From Pelagomonas calceolata (taxonomy: Eukaryota; Sar; Pelagophyceae; Pelagomonadales; Pelagomonadaceae), in the NCBI GenBank assembly GCA_918797485.1, contig CAKKNE010000002.1, forward strand, positions 5,298,501-5,362,500: a stretch of 64,000 nucleotides of DNA, in the 5' to 3' direction. A model generated the notes under the pieces. It ran no database searches. It was not told the origin of the DNA and worked only from the letters and a program-made list of their open reading frames with translations. A program made the translations under genes and the position numbers. Shown piece by piece: positions 24,990 through 33,837 of the stretch (within the stretch, counting starts at the first letter, position 1; each line of letters begins with the position of its first letter).

Positions 24990-27900
24990 ATGAGGGGAGC
25001 ATGGCTGCTCCTGCTTGGCCTCGGCGGCGCACAGCCGCCCAAGCTGGTGAGGACACCCAAGAGGCCAGCGCCGCGAGTCGTCGACGCGGCCACTAACGAG
25101 GCGGCGCCGGCGAACGCGACGACGGATGAAGCAAGAAGGCGCCTCGCCGCACAACGGGGCGGCGGCCGCACGGACGTCTACCGGCCGGCGCCCGGCAACA
25201 TTTACACGTTCGCGCCGACGGCCTCGCAGACCCAGGAACCGACGCGGGACATGGAGCGCATGCCGCCTCCGTTACTCATGCCGCCGTCGGGCGCCTACGA
25301 TCTTGCGGTTGGCGCGTCTCTATTACACGAAATTCCCGGCACGCAGCTGCACTGCACCATCGAAGGAGTGGACTGCCCCCTGAGTCCTACTGGCGACGAG
25401 TGCGCGCCGACGCGAGCCTCTCCATCTTATATGGCAGGTACCATAATACATCTGTCTGGAACGATGTCGCCCACGATCACGTTGCGATGCATGGCCCGCG
25501 CGCCTTTGGTCGATTTCCCGGAATATTCCCGGAAGGAACCGGAGCAGCAACTCCGAGACTCGGAGCCGCGCGCGCGGACGTATGAGGTGCAGATGGGCAT
25601 GTACGATTATGATAGAAGGGGCTACACGGGCCGCGTGGGCATGGCGTACTTGGTACCATATTACAGAGGCATGAACTACGCGGACGAGGCCGGTTTGACC
25701 ATGCCCGCCTTGTCCGGCCACTCGTCGGACATGGCGTCCGTGGATCTGAACACGTCCTCGTACTTGTCGGTACGAATCCATGGCGTCGACACGGACTTCG
25801 CGGACTTCTACACGATTGATATTGTGAACGACTTGCCCTACTCGAGAGGCACCGGCGCCTACAAGGTCTCGTATTGTGTATTAGAGGATGGGTACGGCGA
25901 CGCGTGCTCTTTAGCATTCCCGTGCAAGAACGGCGAGCCCTGCGAGACCGTCGGAAGGCAAGCGAACAAGCACGACCTCGCGACGTACGCCGACAACGAC
26001 AAATTGAAGGGCTTCTTCCACGGCTTCGTCCAGCACCAGAAGCGCCGATTTACCACCGAAACATTTTATACGGACTATAAGTATTATAGGAGGTACATGG
26101 TGTCTCCCAAAGAAATTCAGGAGGCCGTTAGATATGGAGAGGCCTGGTATCGACCAGCGCATAGGTTCAATTCCTATCCGAGACGCGAGCCGAGCTTTTT
26201 GGGCACGGATTCGTATCCAGACGGCATGGGCGGCTGGGCCGAGGTGCCCGAGAGTGAATCAAGGGCGCCCATGGATTTGGACAATAACGTCGGGCCCGAG
26301 TATTTTGCCGATGGTGGGAGTGTGGGAACGCCGGGAAGCCCGCCGGGCAAGGAGTGGCGCTACAACTTCGAGATCGAGGCGCCGGGGTCCGGCGGCATCT
26401 TCTTGGTGCCGCTGGAGGCGCCCCAGCCCATGCAGGACATCGCGCCCTGGACCGTGTGTGACGCACAGATCAGAGAGGACCCGACGAAAAAAGTTACGAA
26501 CATCAGTAGGCACAACTCCACGTCCTACGGCTTCCTGGCGCCCTTCTTCGACGGCGACAGCTACTCCGGGTCGACGGTGCGGTTGAAATTAGCGACGACG
26601 ATGCAGGAGGTCCGCGTGACGCGGACGTGGATCAACATCATGACTTGTTGTGTGGTCAACATCACGCGGGAGATCTGCGCTTTGAATCGCACGGAGGTGC
26701 GCGACAGTGGCGCCGTGCGCATCACGACCATCGACGAGTACGCGACGGCTTCGATCGAGGTCAACAACACGTTTGATTTGCAGCCGACGCCGAAGCCGAC
26801 GTCCAATAATACGGCGACGACTGCGACGGAAGTCCCCAAGACCATATCCATACCAGCCGCGCCATCCAGGACGGAGGCTTTAGATTTAACGGCGACACAC
26901 GATAGACTGCGCGGCTTCGTCGGAGGCTTCGCGATGCGCGACCACGTCTATTTCGTGCCGCACTTCGACGGGCGCAACCCGGGCCACGTTATCGCGCGGC
27001 TGGAGGCCGAGGACTTCAGTCAAGCAACCGTAAAAGCTCTAGATCTGTGGCGCTGGGACACGAGTCTGGCGGGCTACTTTGGCGGGTTTGGGTATACGAC
27101 GCATGGTGCCGGAATCGAGTACGGGTTTCTCGTGCCGCACGCGGCTTTGACGGGACCAGTAGGCAAGGTGAATTCTCAGCACCCGGCGGACACGTGGGCG
27201 CCGGGCGTCGGCCAGGACTGGAATTTGGACTACTCTGATGGGAGGGACACGTCTACGCGATTGGGAGAGCGCCACTGGTACGAGGAGGGCGGGTCCTTCC
27301 ATTCTGAATACAGAACGGAGGGCAGCCAGCGGACCGCCGTCGGCGGCGACCACACCACCGAATACTTCCACGGCAAGCTCGTGAGATTACATCTAGCGGA
27401 CTTTGAGAGTACGGGGGATGCGCCGTTCGACGTTTTAGATTTGACGGAGATTGATCCGGATCTGCGCGGTTTTGCTGGTGGGAGTGTGGTGGGGCGGTAC
27501 GGGTTGCTCGTGCCGTACAAGAATAGGGTGGGCGACGACGGTTTTTTTGGGAAATTAGTGAAGGTTGATTTGGAGGCTTTTACGGTGGAGGCGGTGCTTG
27601 ACCTCACTAGGCTGGAAATCAATTCCGAGACCACGGAGATTAGTGGAGACGCGTTGCGAGGTTTTGTGGGGGGCGTGTCCTTCGGGAAATATTTTTGCCT
27701 CGTGCCGCACCGCAACAATCGAAGGGATATCAATTATAATAAGCGGGACCATTCTGCTTTAGTGGTCCGGGTCGACGTCGACGACTTTACGATTTCGACA
27801 GGTGTCAAAGTTGTTGATTTATCAAAAGTAGTACGGCAGCAGATCCCGAGCCAGCCGGATAATGAATTGAGGGGGTTTTTACATGGCTTCGCCGCTGGAG

Positions 27901-28718
27901 AATATTTATACTTGGCGCCTCATTTCGGCCGCGACTTCCACGGCAAATTGGTGAGGATCGACATGCGCGACTTCGGGACGCTGGCGGACCTGCAAGCTAC
28001 AGATCAGTCGACGGACGTGCCCGTCGGGACGCCGGGCGCGTACACGGGCGTGCAATATGTAGATTTAGAACGGAGCGACCCGAATTTGGTGGGTTTTAGC
28101 GGCGGCTTCAGCGTGCGGTCGTCGGAACCGACCGTCGAGAAGCCCCTGGACTCGCCCGAAAAACGCAGCGAGTGGTGGGAGCAGTGCCACTACATCCCCT
28201 TGGCCGACGGCGAGGCGGCGTCGTCGTCTTCTTCTAGAGTCGCGCACGTCACGCGCAAGGAATTCTTCGCGAACCGGTATTGTAGCGACGAGCCCGTGAA
28301 GAAGGAGGAGACGGGCAAGTTCGAGAGTCTGTATGTCGTCATGCGCGAGTGTTTGGAATCGCGGATTGGGATAGACGGCGCGTCGGCCTTCTTCCCCTAC
28401 GAGGAGCCCTACTGCTACACGAACTTTAGGATCCCCCTGGACTCGGACCGGCTGCCGGGTTGTAGTAGAGGGACCTACGAGAAGTGCTACTACGAGAACG
28501 AGCCCTATACGTACCTGAGCAAGAACGACCAGGACGAGCTCAATAAAATTGAACTCGCGCACCGCGAGACGTGCTCGGCCTTCCACGACGAGATTGGGTT
28601 GGCGCACTTCTCGACGAGCGAGACGGGCGTCGCCCTCAACGAGGCGACGCCCGGCCTCGTGGAGATCACGCCCGAGGGGGGCGACTACGAGGCGACCTTC
28701 CCGCGCGTCGTGCTTTAA
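24990..28718 (+). CDS. Large secreted protein with repeated LRGFxGGF...VPHxxG...GKLVRxD units
   Basis: The 1,242-residue protein starts with a signal peptide (MRGAWLLLLGLGGAQP). At least seven units share a pattern (D/N)xxLRGFxGGFaxxxYxxLVPHxxG, usually followed by GKLVRxDxxDF and a V-LDL strand. They begin near residues 338, 637, 690, 824, 887, 958 and 1030 (e.g. DRLRGFVGGFAMRDHVYFVP, DNELRGFLHGFAAGEYLYLA). The repeat length and beta pattern suggest a beta-propeller; that is inference. Several N-x-S/T sites and paired cysteines fit a secreted or cell-surface protein. A threonine/proline-rich linker lies at about 600-625. I do not recognise a named family. Its stop is 16 bp from the convergent thioredoxin gene. 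Confidence 0.8.
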   Translation: MRGAWLLLLGLGGAQPPKLVRTPKRPAPRVVDAATNEAAPANATTDEARRRLAAQRGGGRTDVYRPAPGNIYTFAPTASQTQEPTRDMERMPPPLLMPPSGAYDLAVGASLLHEIPGTQLHCTIEGVDCPLSPTGDECAPTRASPSYMAGTIIHLSGTMSPTITLRCMARAPLVDFPEYSRKEPEQQLRDSEPRARTYEVQMGMYDYDRRGYTGRVGMAYLVPYYRGMNYADEAGLTMPALSGHSSDMASVDLNTSSYLSVRIHGVDTDFADFYTIDIVNDLPYSRGTGAYKVSYCVLEDGYGDACSLAFPCKNGEPCETVGRQANKHDLATYADNDKLKGFFHGFVQHQKRRFTTETFYTDYKYYRRYMVSPKEIQEAVRYGEAWYRPAHRFNSYPRREPSFLGTDSYPDGMGGWAEVPESESRAPMDLDNNVGPEYFADGGSVGTPGSPPGKEWRYNFEIEAPGSGGIFLVPLEAPQPMQDIAPWTVCDAQIREDPTKKVTNISRHNSTSYGFLAPFFDGDSYSGSTVRLKLATTMQEVRVTRTWINIMTCCVVNITREICALNRTEVRDSGAVRITTIDEYATASIEVNNTFDLQPTPKPTSNNTATTATEVPKTISIPAAPSRTEALDLTATHDRLRGFVGGFAMRDHVYFVPHFDGRNPGHVIARLEAEDFSQATVKALDLWRWDTSLAGYFGGFGYTTHGAGIEYGFLVPHAALTGPVGKVNSQHPADTWAPGVGQDWNLDYSDGRDTSTRLGERHWYEEGGSFHSEYRTEGSQRTAVGGDHTTEYFHGKLVRLHLADFESTGDAPFDVLDLTEIDPDLRGFAGGSVVGRYGLLVPYKNRVGDDGFFGKLVKVDLEAFTVEAVLDLTRLEINSETTEISGDALRGFVGGVSFGKYFCLVPHRNNRRDINYNKRDHSALVVRVDVDDFTISTGVKVVDLSKVVRQQIPSQPDNELRGFLHGFAAGEYLYLAPHFGRDFHGKLVRIDMRDFGTLADLQATDQSTDVPVGTPGAYTGVQYVDLERSDPNLVGFSGGFSVRSSEPTVEKPLDSPEKRSEWWEQCHYIPLADGEAASSSSSRVAHVTRKEFFANRYCSDEPVKKEETGKFESLYVVMRECLESRIGIDGASAFFPYEEPYCYTNFRIPLDSDRLPGCSRGTYEKCYYENEPYTYLSKNDQDELNKIELAHRETCSAFHDEIGLAHFSTSETGVALNEATPGLVEITPEGGDYEATFPRVVL

Positions 28719-28734
28719 GGATTGTACTACTACT

Positions 28735-29322
28735 TTAGGACACCATGCGCACGAGGTCGCCGGCCATGATGGCGCCCTCGACGCGCGTCGATTCTCGCCC
28801 ACCGCGGAACGCGATGATCGTCGGCAGCCCCCCCACGCGCAGCGTCTCGGCGAGCTTCGGATAGGCGTCCGAGTCGAGCTTGCCGACGCGCGCGTTCGCG
28901 CCCAGCTCCGCCGCGGCCTTGCGCAGCTCCGGGGCCATGAGCTGGCAGGGCCCGCACCACGTCGCGTAGACGTCCAATAACAGGGGCGCGCCGTCGTGCT
29001 GCAGCTCCAGCTCGACCTGCTCCGCCGTCAGCTCCGCGACAAGGCCCGGCGTCATCGCGCCCGAGCCGCTGAAGTTCGCGGCCGCTTCCAACGCCTCGCT
29101 CAGCGCCACGACGAGCTCTTCCTTCTCGAGGAAGTTCTGCCAGCGTATGTTCCTCTTCCCCAACTCCGCCTGGAGCTCTTTCACTCTAAGCTTGCGCAGC
29201 TCCTCACGGTCCGGCGAGAGCCTCAGCCGTGTGCAGCGCGCCGTGCGCGGTCGCGGGGCGAAGCCCAGTGTCAGCGCGCAGAGCGTGAGGGTGGCGTAGG
29301 CGTGCCGGGCGTTGTGCAGCAT
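28735..29322 (-). CDS. Plastid-type thioredoxin with N-terminal SAP-like helices
   Basis: This is a 195-residue protein. The leader (residues 1-25) ends LGFAPRP, the Phe-Ala-Pro motif of secondary-plastid import. Residues 38-78 form a charged two-helix element (ELRKLRVKELQAELGKRNI...KEELVVAL) resembling SAP/HeH motifs. The thioredoxin fold follows: LLLDVYATWCGPCQLMAPEL with redox Cys-Gly-Pro-Cys at 123-126, VGKLDSDAYPKLAE, and the cis-proline loop GGLPTIIAF. Thioredoxins reduce disulfides in target proteins; with this leader the target compartment is probably the plastid. The SAP-like module could tether it to plastid nucleic acid, which is speculation. Confidence 0.85.
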   Translation of the reverse strand: MLHNARHAYATLTLCALTLGFAPRPRTARCTRLRLSPDREELRKLRVKELQAELGKRNIRWQNFLEKEELVVALSEALEAAANFSGSGAMTPGLVAELTAEQVELELQHDGAPLLLDVYATWCGPCQLMAPELRKAAAELGANARVGKLDSDAYPKLAETLRVGGLPTIIAFRGGRESTRVEGAIMAGDLVRMVS

Positions 29323-29514
29323 CGTGTCGCTGTGTCGCTGTGTCGCTGCACTCTGTGGGCCGGTTGCAGCAAGACCTTGCAGGAGACTTCCCGCGGCCTA
29401 ATTGATGGTGAGGTCCACCGGCTGTGGACTGAGAGTCAGTGCAGCGATACTTGCTTGCTTCTTTGCGCTATGAAAGCCCTCAGAATGCCCTAGCCGCACC
29501 GCGCCGGCCTACTT

Positions 29515-29537
29515 GCTAGCGTATGTAAGACCACTAG
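29515..29537 (+). repeat. Dyad spacer element, degenerate copy
   Basis: GCTAGCGTATGTAAGAC, then CACTAG, keeps the order GCTAGCG-GTAAGAC-ACTAG of the 27-bp element with small changes. It sits in the 497-bp divergent spacer between the thioredoxin and F-box genes. Apart from this and the tandem repeat at 29693 the spacer shows no gene. Confidence 0.45.
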
Positions 29538-29692
29538 AAACCATCCAAGGTCTTTGCCGCCTCCCTGTTTGGTGCCGTAGAACTGCTCTTTCGTCGTGAG
29601 CATTGACCAGACGAGCTGTGCGACTCGCTGCGTGCAACGGGCGAGCAATAATCACCACATCGGCCAGGCACATCAGCTGCGCACCCCAAGGG

Positions 29693-29819
29693 TCAGCTGC
29701 GCAAATCAGCTGCGCAAATCAGCTGCGCAAATCAGCTGCGCAAATCAGCTGCGCAAATCAGCTGCGCAAATCAGCTGCGCAAATCAGCTGCGCGAATCAG
29801 CTGCGCGAATCAGCTGCGC
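29693..29819 (+). repeat. 13-bp tandem repeat directly abutting a start codon
   Basis: Ten head-to-tail copies of TCAGCTGCGCAAA run without interruption; the last is cut after TCAGCTGCGC, and the next base begins the F-box gene ATG at 29820. The last two spacers read GAA, not AAA. A single stray TCAGCTGCGC lies at 29673-29682. Each unit holds the palindrome CAGCTG, an E-box-type bHLH site. The array may act as a promoter element, be part of the 5' UTR, or simply be a slippage-prone minisatellite. A 13-bp unit means each copy gained or lost shifts phase, so it is unlikely to be coding. Confidence 0.9.
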
Positions 29820-30740
29820 ATGACGACCACCAGTGCCATCGCCGCCTGGGAAGCGGAGGGCTTAAGGCTGCTGGGGACGACAGCCACGCCGGATGAGCGC
29901 GCGGAGCTCAGAGCCGCGGCGGAGCGCCTCGCGCTGGCCTCGCGCGCCCGCAGCGCTCCTGGGTTTGATCGATGCGCGGCCCTGGTGTGCGCGTTCCTGG
30001 GGCCGCCGGAGCTCGGCGTGGTGGCGACATGTTCAAACTCCATGAAGCGTATCGCGCGGGAGGACCACTTGTGGCAGCCGCTGATTCGGCGTTTCTCGTG
30101 CGCGGAAGACATGCGGCGAGCCGGCTCCACGCTCACTGGCTTCCGGGACTATGCGAGGCTAGTCCGGCTCTGGAACCATCCGGACCGTAACTCGTCTGAG
30201 GAGCCGCCGGGAATGGATGCGTACTCTGTGGTTCTCGAGATCAACATTAGCGGCCAGCGCATCGCCGGTGGTCTGTATGAATTAGAGGAAATCAGAGACG
30301 GTCCCTGGGCGGGAGAAGGATTCGGATTTTACGACTTGGACCCTCATGGTCGACTAACACCGACCGCTCTGGAATCCTTCGATGGTGACCCTGTACGTCG
30401 CATGACTGTGTCCGTTTGCGTCGTGCGAAAGAGCGATAAGAAGTGCCTTCACCTTGTCACCGACATTGGTGTTGATGACGCTACTGAAAGGTACATCCTT
30501 TTTGACAGTGAAACTAGCTGCTCATCGTTCAATAACGTTGACCGTGACTACCAGGATGATTATCCTGCGACTCACGACTTTCGATTGTGGGGAGCCGTCT
30601 GGACCGAACCAGGAAATGTCCTGCGTGGCTTCACCAGTCCTCACGGGGAGCTCCGTTTGTGGGACCCCGAGGCAGACCATGCTGCGCTTCCCGCGGAGAT
30701 AATCCTAAAGCGCTGGCACGCGAGTAAGAACTGGGTCTAG
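29820..30740 (+). CDS. F-box-like protein
   Basis: This is a 306-residue protein. An N-terminal helical segment is followed at about residues 48-92 by an F-box-like fold: FDRCAALVCAFLGPPELGVV, then ATCSNSMKRIAREDHLWQPL, with the Leu/Pro start and the closing W. F-box proteins link substrates to the SCF ubiquitin ligase through SKP1. The C-terminal 200 residues are rich in aromatic and acidic residues, with an SVVLEINISGQRIAGG strand pattern, and probably form the substrate-binding part; no known repeat is visible. The ATG comes immediately after the 13-bp tandem repeat. Confidence 0.7.
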   Translation: MTTTSAIAAWEAEGLRLLGTTATPDERAELRAAAERLALASRARSAPGFDRCAALVCAFLGPPELGVVATCSNSMKRIAREDHLWQPLIRRFSCAEDMRRAGSTLTGFRDYARLVRLWNHPDRNSSEEPPGMDAYSVVLEINISGQRIAGGLYELEEIRDGPWAGEGFGFYDLDPHGRLTPTALESFDGDPVRRMTVSVCVVRKSDKKCLHLVTDIGVDDATERYILFDSETSCSSFNNVDRDYQDDYPATHDFRLWGAVWTEPGNVLRGFTSPHGELRLWDPEADHAALPAEIILKRWHASKNWV

Positions 30741-30798
30741 GAACACGCCGTCGACGCGCCACTAGCTCTTCTTTAGTTATACAAGCGCCCCCAACTCC

Positions 30799-31893
30799 CT
30801 ACATGAGGATGTCCCCGAGGTACTCCTTGGCGCCCTCGCCCTTGCCCGAAAACGCGCCTGAAGCCCTGGCAAACTTCGTCGACGCCTTGGACTTCATCGC
30901 CTTCACCACACTGGTAATCGTGTCCGGCGACGACGCGAATAAATTGCCCGAGAAGGAGCCGAACTTGTAGAGCACGTCCGAGACCCAGACCGCGTCATAC
31001 CCCGCGTCCCGCAAGTCCCAGGCCTCTTCCGCCTCCTCGAGGCCCTGGTCGTCCCTCGCGTCGACGCGCGCGATCAGCACCAAGTCGTCGCTCTTCATCT
31101 CCTTCACTGCCGAGGCCATGGCGTCAAACGCAACACCTCCTACTACTAACACTGATGCTTTCACATCATCCCGGGCCTGCTGCATGAGCGGCACCAAGCC
31201 TTCCGCTCCTGCCGCTCGAGGAGCGCAGACTATCAACGCCTCCAAACCATACTTGTCCTCTGCCACTCCTTTGAGCTCGTTGCACCTTTCCACTCCAAGC
31301 GTTTCGAGGTTCAGCGTCACGGCCTCGGCGCCACCAACGGCAGCTCGTGCTAATTGGACTTCGTCCACAACGGCGTCCATCCAGACGATGGGCAGCGGTC
31401 CAGGAAAGTCCTCCTTTGCCGTGGCCTGTTCGGCGACAGCAGCATCCAGATCAGCTTCTTCACAACCACCAGCGACGGACTCCATGTTGATTGCGAAGAC
31501 GTTGGCGCCCGCCGCCCGTAACTCGTCGCTCACAAGGGTAGCATCCGGCTGCTCGTACTCCGCAGCACTCATCTTGAGAGCAGCCGGCACTCTCCGGTTG
31601 TACTCGGCGACCACACCCAAAGCGCCGCGCGCCTTCCTCTTCAAGATCCGCCGGCAGTTGTTCTTCGGCCCGTCGTGTTTAATTCCTTCCTTCATAGCCA
31701 CCGCCACAGGGTGGTCGTCGCTCAAGTTGTCGAGGTAGGCGCGCTGCTCCTTCTCCTTCGCCTTTCGTTGGAGCGCGGCGAAGCCCGCTTGTAATGGCGC
31801 GACGCGTGTGGTGTGAACGCGCGCGCGCGGCGGCTGGTAGGCCTGTGCAAGGGCTGCAGCTGCTACAATGAGCGCTGGTCGTCGTCGCGGCAT
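30799..31893 (-). CDS. TrpC-like (indole-3-glycerol-phosphate synthase-like) TIM-barrel protein, plastid-targeted
   Basis: From the ATG at 31893 there are 364 residues. The leader is hydrophobic and ends AQAYQPPRA, like a bipartite plastid signal. The body follows the phosphate-binding barrel pattern of indole-3-glycerol-phosphate synthase: ALGVVAEYNRRVPAA (strand 1), GANVFAINMES, LPIVWMDAVVDEVQLARAAVGGAEAVTLNL, YGLEALIVC, VLVVGGV and DAVWVSDVLYK. The canonical catalytic lysine stretch (KRRSPSKG) is replaced by NRRVPAALKM, and the PVLRKDF motif by PIVWMDA. It may therefore be a divergent synthase or a barrel recruited to another role. Confidence 0.5.
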   Translation of the reverse strand: MPRRRPALIVAAAALAQAYQPPRARVHTTRVAPLQAGFAALQRKAKEKEQRAYLDNLSDDHPVAVAMKEGIKHDGPKNNCRRILKRKARGALGVVAEYNRRVPAALKMSAAEYEQPDATLVSDELRAAGANVFAINMESVAGGCEEADLDAAVAEQATAKEDFPGPLPIVWMDAVVDEVQLARAAVGGAEAVTLNLETLGVERCNELKGVAEDKYGLEALIVCAPRAAGAEGLVPLMQQARDDVKASVLVVGGVAFDAMASAVKEMKSDDLVLIARVDARDDQGLEEAEEAWDLRDAGYDAVWVSDVLYKFGSFSGNLFASSPDTITSVVKAMKSKASTKFARASGAFSGKGEGAKEYLGDILM

Positions 31894-32267
31894 GGCTGCT
31901 TTGTGATCGCTGCTCTGGTATCTATGCGGAGACCTGGTCAACGAGCGCTGCCGCTCTGGTGCTCGAGCGATGGCGTTTAGGCAGCGCTCTTGGACGACGC
32001 ACCAAGGTCAAACACAGCATCGCGACCTACCGTAACCGCGGATATAGCTCTCGGGCGGGCGACAGAGACGTGCTTTGGACGAATGCAGGCTTCTCCGGTG
32101 CAGTTTGCGGCAGTGCGGTAGACTGGTACTCTTTCAGCTCAAAATCGGCGCCACGGCTCTTGGCCGAGACTACGGGCGCGATTGAGAGTTGCCACGCGTC
32201 TCGAAAGCCGTGCGTTTTGCCGCCCTGCTTTTTACCGTAAAGCTAAGGCCATGCTGGACTGGTATAA
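31894..32267. other. Spacer with no recognised gene
   Basis: This region lies between the start of the TrpC-like gene and the open frame of the MYND/RINGv/TPR gene. It should contain the promoter of both and possibly an unlocated first exon of the latter. No repeat, RNA gene or convincing reading frame was seen. Confidence 0.35.
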
Positions 32268-33626
32268 CTGCCTCGAAAAACAGAGCAACGCGCAAGCAGA
32301 TACGTGACGGTAGCACTGTTTCTGGGCCGCCAGTCATCTCTGGAACGCACGCAAACGAGCGCGCCGCGCGTGTGGCCGCGCGAAAAACGTTTTGTGTATC
32401 TCCAGCTAGAAGAAGCTTCTCGCCGCGCGGCCGCGCGCACGCCGTTTTGCGACCAGAGCAACCGCGGCGCGCCGCCACGCACGCAGAACGCGCACGCGCG
32501 CGCGAAAATCCCGCCGCGCGGCCCGAGCGACCGCGCCGCAGGCCTGGCCCACAACGCGCCGCGTTGTGTTAGATGTCACACAAGATACTGTGACTCGACT
32601 TGCCAACATGACCACTGGCGGCGCGGCCACAAGCAGATCTGTAAACGAATCCACCGCGGCGGCAACGCAGAACAGTATAATGCAGACAAAAAATACAAGG
32701 AGGCCGTCGCGGTCGCGGTCGAGGCGTGCGCCGAGGACACGAAGGGCCAGACGTGCTACATCTGCACGCAGGCCCTCCACTGGAAAACAAAGGAGGGCCT
32801 CGTACGTATGTGCTCGTGCCGCGGGACGGCGGGTTTTGCGCATGTTTCGTGTCTGGCGGAGCAGGCGAAGATTTTGGTGGCGGAGGCCGAGGCGAATAAC
32901 TTGCGGGCCGAGGCCTTTGATAAGAGGTGGAAGCGGTGGTCCTGGTGTAGTCTGTGCGAGCAAGAGTACCACGGCGTCGTGCGGTGCGCGCTCGGGTGGG
33001 CGTGCTGGAAGACGTATGTAGGCCAGTCTGAGGGAGACCGAGTTCGGCGCTATGCGATGAACCAGCTTGGGAACGGTCTATTCGAGGCAGACCACTATGA
33101 GGACGCGTTGACCGTTCGAGAGGCAGAGTTGGCTATGAAGAAGCGCCTTGGCGTGTCAGAGCACAACATCCTCGTCGCACAGGGCAATCTTTCGAACTCG
33201 TATTCTCAGATGGGAAGGCTTGAAGAGGCCTTGCAGATGGATCGAGATGTATACTATGGATCATTGAAGCTCGAAGGCGAAGAACATGAAATAACTCTCA
33301 CAGCAGCCTTCTGCTACACGGCATCACTAATCGATCTGCACCGCCACGCAGAAGCCAAGGTGCTGTTGAACAAAACACTGCCCGTGGCGCGACGCGTTCT
33401 TGGCGAGAATGGTGAGATCACGATCAGGATGAGCGGGAGTTACGCGATGGCGCTCTACGAGGACGACGGCGCCACGCTCGACGAGCTTCGCGAGGCCGTG
33501 GCGACGCTCGAAGCCACGGAACGGACCGCGCGGCGCGTGCTCGGCGGCGCCCACCCAATCACAGGATCGATTGAGAAAGGCCTCCAACAAGCGCGAAAGA
33601 CGCTCGCGGCGTTCGCCGCGCCCTAG
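32268..33626 (+). CDS. MYND-finger, RINGv-finger and TPR protein (5' end unresolved)
   Basis: The frame is open from 32268 but has no ATG before the conserved part, so a first exon probably lies upstream; the 5' boundary given is only the frame limit. CVRCHTRYCDSTCQHDHW plus GHKQIC is the second half of a MYND zinc finger; its first Cys pair is not visible. A RINGv (RING-CH) finger follows: CYIC, CSCRGTAGFAHVSCL, CSLCEQEYHG. RINGv domains recruit E2 enzymes for ubiquitin transfer. The rest has TPR-like helices (e.g. NLSNSYSQMGRLEEALQMDR) and ends with the ATERTARRVLGGAHP block. It is the intact relative of the two fragments at 17.9-18.9 kb. A ubiquitin-ligase role is inferred. Confidence 0.7.
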   Translation: MPRKTEQRASRYVTVALFLGRQSSLERTQTSAPRVWPREKRFVYLQLEEASRRAAARTPFCDQSNRGAPPRTQNAHARAKIPPRGPSDRAAGLAHNAPRCVRCHTRYCDSTCQHDHWRRGHKQICKRIHRGGNAEQYNADKKYKEAVAVAVEACAEDTKGQTCYICTQALHWKTKEGLVRMCSCRGTAGFAHVSCLAEQAKILVAEAEANNLRAEAFDKRWKRWSWCSLCEQEYHGVVRCALGWACWKTYVGQSEGDRVRRYAMNQLGNGLFEADHYEDALTVREAELAMKKRLGVSEHNILVAQGNLSNSYSQMGRLEEALQMDRDVYYGSLKLEGEEHEITLTAAFCYTASLIDLHRHAEAKVLLNKTLPVARRVLGENGEITIRMSGSYAMALYEDDGATLDELREAVATLEATERTARRVLGGAHPITGSIEKGLQQARKTLAAFAAP

Positions 33627-33718
33627 CCAAGTCGGCGCGCGGGCCGCGAACGGGGCTTTAATCGTCTTAATTGGTACGAGACTCTAATTCAAGGGGTGGT
33701 CGCACGTCTGCGGAAAGC

Positions 33719-33749
33719 CCAAGCTAGCGGCATCGACGCACTAGCTTGG
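33719..33749. repeat. Perfect inverted repeat around a GCTAGCG...ACTAGC core
   Basis: CCAAGCTAG (33719-33727) and CTAGCTTGG (33741-33749) are exact inverted copies around a 13-bp loop. The core GCTAGCGGCATCGACGCACTAGC resembles the dyad elements at 11715, 22105 and 29515, though the central GTAAG is missing. It lies 89 bp before the ATG of the PanE-like gene. Confidence 0.5.
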
Positions 33750-33837
33750 ATTGCGTGTGCTCTCGGCACTTGGGAGATCATCTGCTCTGCACGCGAGCTA
33801 GTGGACGCATCGGTGCAGGAAAGGGCTCGTGGCAATC

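Noticed and set aside
29693-29819. CRISPR array
   Set aside because: Units are 13 bp, directly contiguous, with no unique spacers, in a eukaryotic nuclear context. It is a minisatellite.
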